A stretch of 64,000 nucleotides of DNA from contig NC_087377.1 in assembly GCF_963675165.1 (NCBI RefSeq), forward strand, positions 8,077,122 to 8,141,121, in the 5' to 3' direction. The notes under the pieces are model-generated. The model searched no databases and was not told the DNA's origin. It worked only from the letters and a program-made list of their open reading frames with translations. A program made the translations under genes and the position numbers. Shown piece by piece: positions 54,314 through 64,000 of this stretch (position 1 is its first letter; each line of letters begins with the position of its first letter). Source of the DNA: Halichondria panicea (lineage: Eukaryota; Porifera; Demospongiae; Suberitida; Halichondriidae).

Positions 54314-55105
54314 AGTAGAATATGCGTCTATGTAACCTCCGCGGTTGCGGTTAGCCCGAGGCGCAAAGCCGAGGGAATCTAACCGTAACCAAGGCGGTTA
54401 CTAAGACACATATTCTACGAGTGGGTGTGGTCTATCTAACTTGGACTTCATTGCGCATGCGCGAGGCGTGGTTATAAAAAGCCAGGTTTGGTGCGTAGCA
54501 ACAGAAATTGAATTTGTGCGAGCTGGACGAGCTGGAGCTGTGAGAGACACCAGTTGACAGAAAAAGACAAGAAGATGGCTTCAAAACAACGAAAAACTAC
54601 AGTAAAACTTAGTAAAGCTTGTGAAACGCTTCCTGAAGATACTGGAAAGAACAGACACGTAAAAAGAACATAGAACTATGCTAGAACTGACTCTGCAACA
54701 CTACAAGAAGAATGAAGCACTGTGGTGGAGTGGAGGGGGTATAGAGCAGACTGGACCGGCATGGAACCTCAATAGAAAGTGTCAAGCGACTACTAAAGTG
54801 TTTTTGATGCTTCCTGGCCCCCCTGCCCATGCCCAACTGGAAAAAGCAATACAAAGCAACAGTGGACATGGAAAGAATGGATATTGACTGAAAAAACTAT
54901 TGCATTCTGTGTTTTTTATAATGTTTTTGTCATCTTCTTGTCACTTTCACTAAAAATTTCATTCCAACTTTTGAGAACTTCCTGCAAATTATTTGTCACT
55001 TCCTGTAGAATATACGTCCATTTCCTGTAGAATATGTGTCCACTTCCTGTAGAATATGCGCCCATTTCCTGTAGAATAAGTACCTTCCTGTAGATTATGC
55101 TTCCA
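54314..55105. mobile_element. Hairpin-headed element with short ORFs and tandem tail
   Basis: Arms GTAGAATATGCGTCTATGTA...GGTTGCGGTTAG and its inverted form (to 54419) make a hairpin. It is followed by TGCGCATGCGCGAGGCG, GCGTAGCAACAGAAATTGAA, a 32-codon ORF at 54574 (MASKQRKTTVKLSKACETLP) and another frame at 54678-54887. The tail at 54978-55105 is a tandem array of about five 26-bp units containing CCTGTAGAATATGCGTCC, the same word as the hairpin arm. The region at 12801-13300 has a similar order (hairpin, TGCGCATGCGC, GCGTAGCAACAAAATTGA). Confidence 0.5.
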
Positions 55106-55379
55106 TGTAATCTACTGTTTTTAGCCAATCAGATCAATTACAGATGATGTAATGTAGTCTAATTATAGAGAGAGGGGAATGAACCACGAAGCTCAACCAA
55201 ACCCATACTTCACACCAGGTAAGATTTATCGATCTGTTGAATAATTATTATGATTATAGCTGCTCATCATTATAAAATTATGTAATCCACAGTCATGTGA
55301 CTCTTTTAGCCAAGCGGATTTGCTGGAGATCATGTGATCAGCAGTACTAATTACAATTCAAGAAATAATTACGATTAGA

Positions 55380-55910
55380 AACCTAACAAACAATATGAGC
55401 TGCTTGATGATAAATAAAGTGCAAGTATAGAGAGCACTAGCACACTCAACATTAATTATCGTTACACATTAATTTTGTCTCGTGAGTTTTTGTGAGACTG
55501 TCACAAATTTGAAATACTGTATTAGTAAGTACACCAACATGAAAGAATGCACTCCAATTTAACCAAGAAAAATTGCACAACAAAAATCAGGTATACAATG
55601 TACTGCGGGAACCCATTGCCAAAATGAGTCTGTAGCTCTGTAATTGCTGCATGCAAGCGTATCCTCCCAACTTAGGAATTTCAGGGAAACACCAGCTGCA
55701 AAGTGTTAGCAAAGAGCTAGAGTAAGTGGCTAAAAGTACGCAAGTAATTTTCTGGATGCTAATAATTATTAAGCCAGTTCGCCCAGGCCTATAACCGCTA
55801 GCTGGATTAGGGGTGCACCCCCCTCCACATTACGTGCCCAAAAATTGATGCATAAAAATGTCAAAGATCACAAATCAGCAGATTATTGGGCTGGGTGCCA
55901 GCAGCAGAAC
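55380..55910. repeat. Dispersed repeat, progenitor-like copy of the 216-bp unit
   Basis: About 55520-55640 corresponds to one 216-bp unit of the array at 23 kb, but diverged. 55690-55910 corresponds to the flank at 24390-24610. A further partial copy is at about 56840-57060. Confidence 0.7.
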
Positions 55911-56170
55911 TACAGCTGATACGTTTATATGGGAACAATATTATTTTCCTAGAGCCATTCCATAAAGAACCCAAATAGTGTTAACACAAGGATCTTAACA
56001 GTTCGAATAAAAAAAATCGGAAAGAATTTAAAAGACGAATGGATGGCTCCCTTAACGAAAACAAAAACTTGCAGCAATCAAACACTGTCTAGCAAGTGCA
56101 GTCACATGCATATGAAGTAATGTTAGAAGTGAGTCTTGAAGAGTGCATTTGTATGCACTCTTCAGAGACG

Positions 56171-56360
56171 ACATGCAGAGCTATGAGAAGGGTGATCCTC
56201 CTCCGGTATTGGACGGAGAAAACCCTTGTGAACATTGTCACTTGTCACCCTGCGTCATAGCTACACCCAGCTGGTTGAGCAGCAGCTAATTTGGGCAACT
56301 TATGCAAGCGCTTCAAAATGTACCGGAAGTTTTGAGGCGAAGAGGTGGACAAACTAATAG
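56171..56360 (+). pseudogene. Short fragment of a Cys/His protein ('NPCEHCHLSPCV')
   Basis: A frame encodes YEKGDPPPVLDGENPCEHCH and LSPCV, then breaks; a shifted frame continues as YASASKCTG. The Cys/His text resembles a short zinc-binding segment of uncharacterised proteins in sponges and cnidarians, as I recall it. Too short to name. Confidence 0.25.
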
Positions 56361-57079
56361 ATTGGGTATTTGGGCCTAGTCTCATGAAGAATCTACTCCA
56401 TTTATCAAGCTACTCAGACACAAAGGACTATTTTATTATGTGCATGTTCGAGGGAGCTTAGTCGCAAATGTAGGCCTACACCCTTCTCATCACTCGATGC
56501 ACTCCATCACAACACCTACAAGCCCATGGGGCCGGTGCTCCACAGTCCACAACCTCACACATCAGCCCCTCTCTCCTATATCTATACCGTTCACCACACC
56601 TTCCCTTTTACTATGGCCGAATCTATCTACCCATCTATCCATTCTCCACAAAAACAGCTGCACAAACCTCTCGAAAGAGAAAAGCTAAGACGGTGTTCAG
56701 TGACAAACGTACGAGGCAGCTTGAAAAAAGTTTCACAGAGAAGAAGTATTTATCCTTTCCTGAGAGGATTGGACTATAGCTCAAGCGAGCTCTGATCAGT
56801 ACGAATGTGCTACTCTTTGTAGGAAGTCAGGTCAGCTGTAGCAATTCAAGGAATAATTATGATTACAAACAAACTGCTACGATATAAATGAAGTGCAAGT
56901 AGAGCGCTAGCACACTCTACATTATATGCTTACATATTAATTGTTGTCTCGTGAGGTTCCCGCCGTATCGGTAAGTGCACCAAAATGCCTGCATGGAATG
57001 CACTCCGATTCAACAAAATAGATAAATTCAACACTCATCAACCATGTTCCCAACCAGTGGAATTTGTACAGGAGATTTA

Positions 57080-57740
57080 AGTAAGAAGATTTATCAGCTA
57101 TCAGCTCGTGGTGCGAACAGTGGAACCTTAGTCTCAATTACAAAAAAAATGCAGTGCTGTTCATTTTTCCAACAAAGTCCTCGCAACAATCCAACGTGTA
57201 TACTATAGGTGAATGTGGTATTCCTTTTCTGGAATCTCAGCATGATTTGGGTGTAACAGTTTCAGGTACCCTATCTTGGAGTCAGCAGTGTGATACTGTC
57301 TGCTCCAAAGCATATGGAGCTCTCTATGTATAATTATACTACGCAGAAACGTGCATACAACATCATAGATAACTATCAAAAAGCAACTATATCTCTCGCT
57401 AGTTAAATCTTCAATCAGCTACTGTTGTCAACTCTGGATACCTCACCTTTGTAAAAACATTCAGTCAATAGAAAGAATTCAGAGGAGGGCTACGAAATAC
57501 ATCTTGAAGGACTACATTAGTGATTACAAGTCAAGACTGTTATCTTTACACATGTTGCCCCTCATGTATTGGTTAGATCTACAAGACATTATACTGATGA
57601 TTAAATGCCTTAAAGATCCTCAAGATACGATCAATATCCACCAGTACATACAATTTGTAAATAGCAATACCAGAGCAGGAAAAAACAAAAAAATGTGTCA
57701 CAGATTCGCAAGACTACAAGGAATTTTTATTTTGTTTGAA
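57080..57740 (+). mobile_element. LINE fragment (post-RT region)
   Basis: Frames show WCEQWNLSLNYKKNAVLFF, SQHDLGVTVSGTLSW, IERIQRRATKYILKDY and LHMLPLMYWLDLQDIILMIK, the region following reverse transcriptase in CR1/L2-like LINEs. It is related to but different from the copy at 16.2 kb. Stops and frameshifts are present; both ends are truncated. Confidence 0.7.
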
Positions 57741-57811
57741 TATGGATGTTTGTTGTAATCCCAAATGTTATACCATACACTATAAATATAAACGGGTTCC
57801 ACGTACTGCAT

Positions 57812-58369
57812 TCAATTATTTAGATTACTTTTAAAAAGTATACGTCTAGTTCCTTTCCATTGTTGTTTACTGCGTGGCATTGTTGTTTTGGACAAACATA
57901 CTCGAGCAAAATGGTTGGGTTTGTCGCATTTCTTGCAAGTTTTTCCGATTGCAGGGCACGGAACTTCCTTGTGGGGCCATGTGAGTCCACACTTTCGACA
58001 TTGGTTCGAAGGGGTGTGAGTTTGCTTCATCGGGAATTTACGTGGAGGTCTCTTCACGTGGAGTTGGTTCACAGACGCAGAGAGTTGTTCCATCCCACTA
58101 GCCTGGGTCTCGCTCATTTCCATTGATCTGGCTTTGCCAATCAGAGTATCAAGTGTGAGATCGTCACGAAGTGCTATTCTACGGAGTCTTTTCGATAAAC
58201 AGTTCTGAATAAGGTTTAAATCGTTAAACTCGCAATTCTGGGCCAACTTCCGGAGTCTTGTTGTGTATTGTGTTTTGAGCATCAGTGCGAAACTTGAATC
58301 AACATTCTTCTTGGGGGCGAAGTATTCATCCAGCTTGTCTATAGCTGTGTCATAGTCATCTCGGATCAT
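57812..58369 (-). pseudogene. Ty3/Gypsy-type Gag fragment with zinc knuckles
   Basis: A 185-residue open frame. The N-terminal part (YDTAIDKLDEYFAPKKNV) is the end of the capsid-like Gag region. The C-terminal part carries two Cys/His clusters (CRKCG...; CKKCDKPNHFARVC), the second a CCHC knuckle used to bind RNA. There is no protease, reverse transcriptase or LTR around it; the frame begins and ends abruptly between a LINE fragment and a Merlin remnant. It is therefore an isolated, non-functional retrotransposon piece. Confidence 0.75.
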
Positions 58370-58584
58370 GACGGATACACGGCTCCATGGCCGAGAGGAA
58401 AGGGGGCGTAGTCAGAAGTCACATGGTGACACGCCCACTTCCAGTACGCATCTTTCGTGCGGATGACAAACGCCCATTTATTTCGCACCACTGCACTGAT
58501 AAATTCACGGTAATATTTTAGTATGTCTCTCATTAATGTTGGTACAGCAGCTTTTGGCTCACCAAGGTGTATCTAAGAAGTCTT

Positions 58585-59218
58585 GGTTTGCTCGCAGATG
58601 ACATTGTGTTCGGTAAGACAGTATAACTCTAGAAAACATTATTAAACACAAATCATTATAGTTGTGGTGATGACATGGAAGAGAGACTGAGGAGAGATGT
58701 GAAGGATGGGTATAAGTGGTGGTGCAAGGCGTGTAAGACGAGCAAAACTGTAAGGGCGGGCAGTTTCTTTGAGAAATCAAAGATTCCCCTTCGGACCTGG
58801 ATCCTCCTGATTCACCTCTGGGCCTACCAACTTCCAGTGTGTACAGATGGTGGACACCTCCACGACTCCATCGTTAGGCTATATGGAAATAGTTCAAGAC
58901 CGACAGGCAGCCACACTCCTCCCAATAATCAATGCCCATGTTGCAGCAGGGACAACAATTTATTCGGACCAGTGGAGTGCCTATAGCCAGGTTGGCTCTC
59001 TCCCCAATGTTGGTAGCCACTCAAGTGTGAACCACTCACTCAACTTTGTTGATCCAGCTACGGGAGTTCATACCCAGAACATTGAATCCTACTGGTCATC
59101 GGCCAAAAGGAAATTGAAGGCGCCATCAGCTACCCAGTGGAGGGAAAGATATGGATCAGATGGCTGTACAGCTTACAGCAGCATCACACAAGACATAAGG
59201 CAGCAGTACCCAGTTTAA
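58585..59218 (+). pseudogene. Merlin / IS1595 (ISXO2-like) transposase, internally deleted
   Basis: The zinc ribbon HCVRCGDDMEE...WWCKACK is assembled across a 49-bp intron (58613-58661), then GSFFEKSKIPLRTWILLIHL, typical of Merlin N termini. A shifted frame from 58847 carries LGYMEIVQDRQAATLLPII, TIYSDQWSAY (second Asp) and VHTQNIESYWSSAKRKL (catalytic Glu). The middle, with the first catalytic Asp, is deleted between about 58835 and 58850, and the frame shifts there. A stop lies just upstream of the zinc ribbon. Non-functional. Confidence 0.75.
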
Positions 59219-59888
59219 ACTACTACTGTCTATAGCTTACATCTCCGCTTGGATCATTTAACCTCACATTTAACCTCACATCATTATTCTCTCCTCATAT
59301 TTTATCCTCAAATCATCTTGTTACAGTGTCTTTTTGGCTGTTATTCAATGGAATGTTATTTCACTGTTTTAAGGGGCGCGAAGAGTAAGTCACACTGTCG
59401 ACACACTTCATGGTATGACAAACAAGTTGCGGGTGAAGAAGGAGACATCACAACAAGACCTCAGGATCATCGCAGAATTGTCTCACGTAATCTTGTGTGC
59501 ACGCATGCAGATAAAGCAAAACCATCCAATTATGGATTTAAATAGACAGACAGCAATGTTGAGCACTATAGGTATAACTCGTATCATACACATACATAAT
59601 ACATACACATAGAGACAACTACAGCAAACACTGTACATTTCCTTTCCATGGCATGCTTTATTTTACAGATTGTATGGACCTTAAACAAAGTGGTAAAATT
59701 CATCGCATCTCTCAACCAAAAATGTCGGGATATACGAAGACAATAATTATTGTCAATGAAAACTGGTTACTCGTATACTTTATACTTGAGAGAAAACGGA
59801 TCCAATTGTATGATCTTGCACATTCTTGTAGCAAGATCTTACGACAACATTTTCACTAGCAAATTGATAACAAACAAACAAAAAGCAC
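59219..59888. other. Stretch without a supported gene
   Basis: Short open frames only; nothing recognised. Confidence 0.4.
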
Positions 59889-59896
59889 CAGCGCAA

Positions 59897-60097
59897 TCAA
59901 CCTTTTCTCGATCTCAGTTCAAGCAGCTCGATTGTATCTCGTTTATCGGACAGGAAAACTTCGTTAGCTACAAACGATGGAATGTTTGCTGCCTTCTTTA
60001 CCCGTTTGAGATATTTCTCCAATTTGTCTGGCCAGTATACATACTCGATGGTAGCAGAGGCTTGTTGATCGGTGTTGTTATTTCTGGTAGGGGCCAC
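59897..60097 (-). CDS. Hypothetical short ORF
   Basis: 66 codons on the minus strand: YVYWPDKLEKYLKRVKKAAN and SDKRDTIELLELRSRKG. The charged, helical composition looks protein-like, but no family or splice partner is evident. May be chance. Confidence 0.2.
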   Translation of the reverse strand: MAPTRNNNTDQQASATIEYVYWPDKLEKYLKRVKKAANIPSFVANEVFLSDKRDTIELLELRSRKG

Positions 60098-61748
60098 CGA
60101 TCACATGATCAAGAGCTTTGCCCAGCACAACACCAGAACTGTCCCTAACCTAAGGTCAGTGTACAAAATTGCAGCCGGTCATAGGCCAATTTCCGTGCAA
60201 TTCACACAAATGACCTAGCAAAACAGCACATGGTCATCCCTTGTGACCGATCAATCATTTGGGGTGTGGCTCAATTTATCCAAGAAGAGTTAGTAAACAC
60301 TTGGCTAAAAGTCTCAGGCGTGTAGCTATGTAGATCTAGACTGTCCGACTAACCACTTGAAATTGCTAGTCTGTTTTTGTGTAGTCTCTCAGGCTCTGCA
60401 TGTGTAGCTATGTAGATCTAGCTAAATGTTCAACCAGCTATAAAGTATAGTTTAGTGAAGTTCTCTAGCTCTAATCTAACTTCTTAAAAATAGATAAAAA
60501 AATAATATTGTTGATGATCAATAAACACCAGAAGAATTGTACACAGTATAGAGTATAGAGTATAGTTACATGTACCGGGCATGTATATATATATAGTGCA
60601 GCGATGTGCATGTCCTAGCAAATTAGTGGTATGTCCAACCAATATGCTACTTGGTCTGACAAATGGCCTAGCAAGTTATTTTGTACACTGAAGGTGTTTA
60701 CTGTTGAGGAGATGGTGAATAGGAATCCCTCGGGGAATACGCAGTCTGCAAATCTTGACAGAATATAGATTGCAAGCAAAATGAAATACAGGAGAGACAT
60801 AATTCAGTACCGAATTACATTCCTTTGTAAATTCTGTTATCGTGTTCAAACTACATGTACGTCCAGACGACTACCCATTTTTGAACGAGACCAAAAAACG
60901 GCTCTTGTCCAATTAACTTTCAGGACGTTAGTTTTGCGAATCTGGTAGAAACTACTCTAGCGTGAGTTAATTGCTGATAGTTGTAATGCTTACACAAGGT
61001 TCTTACTCTCTTAATACTCGGTTTATCTCTTGTCGGTTATTAGTTCTCCGTACAAAGCACAACAAGTGATTTCAAATTTTTTTTACCACACTAGGGTTGC
61101 TAGATGTTTATTTATTCCGTCACAAATGCTTTTTTCTGGACTCAAGTTCTGGGTTGTGTTACCATATAAAGTGTCTCGCTTTTTAATTCAATCATTTTGT
61201 CATCATATCCTGTCTAGGGCCATAATTATGCTGCCTCAGGGTGAACAGGTTAGCTTAAATGCTTCATACAAATTGCTGGGTCATTCATTCTTTATCCTTT
61301 TCTCGTTACAGTGTCACGATCCGTCTTCACCACTTTACTGGCAGGCAATTCCCTCACAATCTGTTGTGGAACGAAGTTCAAGTATCAAATTATACTACCC
61401 ACAGGCGCAGTAATTTGCTTACAAATAATTTTTCCTCATTGGTGGAAAAATGTGGCACTTTCGGGGGGGTCAGTACTTGACAAGACACTCATGCGACCCT
61501 GCTCCAGCTCCTTTTGAAGGTACGAGTCTATCACCTCCGGGTGTCCCAGCGCTGACCCCTTGCAATTTGTACTCGTGTACTCATGTCACCCACTTGTGTT
61601 GTAGTCAATCCTCCATTATTAAACGACTAGTTGGTACTGGGTATAGTGGCCTGGGGGTAGCAAGCTAATTACCTCAGTTGCGCATTCGCAGCTAGGTATG
61701 TGGTAGTTTTCGAGAAAGTGTGGCCTGGGATCGAGGCTCTTTGTGCGT
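60098..61748. other. Stretch without a supported gene
   Basis: Open frames at 61030-61517 show no family motif. About 61110-61160 is loosely repeated at 62530-62620 (GTCTTTATTC...CAGATTCTGGGTT). Confidence 0.35.
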
Positions 61749-61880
61749 CTGCTAGTCAGGGCTGCATCCAGGATTTTGGGTCAGGGGGGCAAAGGCATGC
61801 ACCGGGTAAGGCCAAATTAGGGGGGGTCCAGGGGCATGTTCTTCCAGAGGCTTAGATCACTTCTGGCGCAATTTTGGCTC
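61749..61880. repeat. Repeat copy of the 1957-2216 element end
   Basis: CAGGGCTGCATCCAGGATTT, TGGGTCAGGGGGGCAAA and GGGGCATGTTCTTCCAGAGG parallel 1957-2080. The right end is not found. Confidence 0.65.
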
Positions 61881-64000
61881 ATAATACCGTATAGCAGGGC
61901 ACTAAATTTTAGCGGATTGCCCAAAATAAAACATTTCGAGGATAGAGGTTCAATTGACCACACCCCTAACAGTAAAGAGGTTCAATACCGGATGTAAACC
62001 AATTTTCGAGGCACTAAATATACTACTATAGTATGTACCTGTGCAGATTTCATTTGCCCAGAAGCACAAAGGAATTATAATGTTTGCTTGTGAATTCCTA
62101 CCAGTGAGGCAAAGGTTTTTCACCAGTAAAATATAAATGTAAACCTCCATGTGTACCACAGTGCAAAAGCGTGGGCGGCTTGTTAAATTTGCTCACTTAG
62201 CTCTATTCTTACGCAAAAAAAAAGTTATGTCTTGCTCCAGTAAGAGAAAGCGCTGCTCGGGTGGAGATGGAGGATTAGGATTAGGAGGACACAAACCCCC
62301 ATTGTGACCCCCAAGAGTTACAGCCAAGGGATATATAGGGATAGGGATATAGATCTAGTTATAGTTTTAAATTTAGAATCACTCAATATATAAAATAATA
62401 TTGTAAAGTATACCAATAGTGCAAATTAATTAAGATCATGACAACAATTCACCTACTTTAAAATTGTTCGTAAGTAAATATCTTACAAATGCCATGTTTG
62501 CTATTTTGAACGATAACACTTTCAACGCCACTTGCTTTTCAACTGTCTAACAGTGTCTTTATTCTCTGATAAACTGTTCGAGTTTTTGTTTGAGTTCAGA
62601 TTCTGGGTTAGAATTGTTGCCTCTATGACCAGTTCCTCAGTGGAATGATTGAACTTTTAACTTATATACATCATAGTCTTTCTGCTGGAGAAATGCACCA
62701 AAATAGTATAGGCACTTTAATATAGCGAGCTGCTTGGGCTCGGTTTATAATTATAAATTATGGAGCAAAAAAAAAAAAAAGTAAATTTGTGACAGTGACA
62801 GTGAGCCTGATGAAGCTGATGAACTAATAACAATAACAATAACAATAACAATTCATTCATAATTATCATCAAGAGATCAATCTACCATTTACACTTTATG
62901 CTATTGTACTTTACACCCAATGCTGAAAAAGCAAACTTGGTGACATTATTTCAGCCAAACCAGCTGAAGCTGCTCCTGTCAAAGAAGTTGTCATAGCAAT
63001 TTAGCTGTTCCCATGCATTATTCTGCTTGCAACTGGAAACAGAACGACCAACAAAAACAGTACGTGTACTGGTATTAGAATAGACATTTATTGTGTACAT
63101 AAGAATTAAAAATTCGAACCATCATCGAGTGCAAGAAAAATGTATTGCGTCATTACCAATGACATCATTAGGATCCAGTCCAGTGATTGTAAACAGTCAA
63201 ATTTATTTTCTAAAGGGTTTTCACCAGTAAAATATTTAGTGTTCTCTGTTCTACTGCCGGTGTTCACCCCCAGGCAACTGACCAAGGAATTAATTATAGT
63301 CAATATTGCACATGCAATGCAATGGCTGCTACCAAAGTGCTCGGATGTCACTGTATAATTTCTGAAGTCTAGTTAAAAGTGAGCTATATATAGCTTCCAG
63401 AGACAAGCGTTGGTAGTTTAATATTGAATAATGAACTGAATGACATATGCATGCACATTAGACATCAACTTAAGAATAATAAGGCCTTGTAAAAATATCC
63501 ACTGTCTCGCGTATCTTAACCAGCCCAACGTTAAGATGTAGCTGGAGTAGGAGCATGCATATACTTTTGAGCCCCATCTGAAGCGCTCGAATTTCCACCA
63601 GATGTGATTTTATTTATGGATTTCTTGTCACGTTGTCTCTGGCTACTACTTCCATGGTTGAAGTCTAGTCTTTGGAGGGTCCCCCAGGAGCATGCAGATA
63701 TATCTAGGGCCATCTTTACCATTCTCCACCAGTTGTCTAGATTGTACAGCGTTCAAAATTCTTGCCATGTGGCCTTCACACGTTACCACGATTCTCAATC
63801 GTAATTGTATCACATCATGTAAGGTATATACGCATACTACATCTATACATTGAAAAATAATGTCTGTTTCTTAATTGGCACAGATCTGTTAAAATCTGTG
63901 TAAGATGACTTTCACGCCATAACCCTACACTAGAAACGAGTTACGAAGCGTGTGGAAGGTGCCAACCATGCAGTGAGAAAGTATATGAGCCAGAAGTTTT
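61881..64000. other. Terminal stretch without a supported gene
   Basis: It contains an (AATAAC)n-type microsatellite (about 62826-62851) and an A run near 62766-62779. TCATAGTCTTTCTGCT...AATGCAC at 62669 matches 29331. No gene supported. Confidence 0.4.

Noticed and set aside
57812..58369. Functional retrovirus-like element
   Set aside because: Only a truncated Gag piece; no protease, polymerase, integrase, envelope or LTRs nearby.

Overview
This is eukaryotic, AT-rich animal DNA, and the content fits a demosponge genome such as Amphimedon. That is an inference from short GT-AG introns (many 49-180 bp), sponge-style HECT and PB1-like fragments, and dense mobile elements. There are no operons, ribosome-binding sites, tRNA, rRNA or CRISPR arrays. 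No database search was run. Names rest on motifs read by eye, and spliced models rest on splice sites with matching reading-frame phase.

Host-like genes lie mainly in the first 12.3 kb. A six-exon plus-strand gene (1345-5185) starts with a segment resembling the cap-methyltransferase activator RAMAC, followed by an Arg/Ser/Pro-rich region and a lysine-rich tail. A seven-exon minus-strand gene (8078-5542), all introns in phase 1, encodes an unrecognised 151-residue protein. A three-exon plus-strand gene (10791-12263) ends in a CBM21 glycogen-binding domain and is a PPP1R3-type glycogen-targeting subunit of protein phosphatase 1. Two HECT ubiquitin-ligase fragments occur far apart: a C-lobe exon at 17896-18090 and N-lobe exons at 50421-51088.

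From 12 to 64 kb the sequence is mostly layers of mobile elements: LINE fragments (16.2, 39.9, 46.8 and 57.1 kb), a piggyBac C-terminal pseudogene in a 2.3-kb tandem duplication (32.5-37.5 kb), a tyrosine recombinase gene (33991-34677), a TTAA-flanked internally deleted piggyBac element (43299-44230), a Merlin/IS1595-like transposase remnant (58.6-59.2 kb), a Ty3/Gypsy-type Gag fragment (57.8-58.4 kb), gag-like fragments (22.7 and 25.1 kb), a DUF7869-like fragment (40.8-41.3 kb), and many MITEs and foldback hairpins. Tandem arrays include six 216-bp units (23052-24347) and a 131/69-bp array (31.7-32.5 kb).

The best candidate for something undescribed is the convergent pair at 47438-49202: a PB1-like/SHOCT-like ORF facing an intact IS630/Tc1-type transposase, 70 bp apart. 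A LINE lies immediately upstream of the first ORF and seems to separate the first strand of its PB1-like domain.
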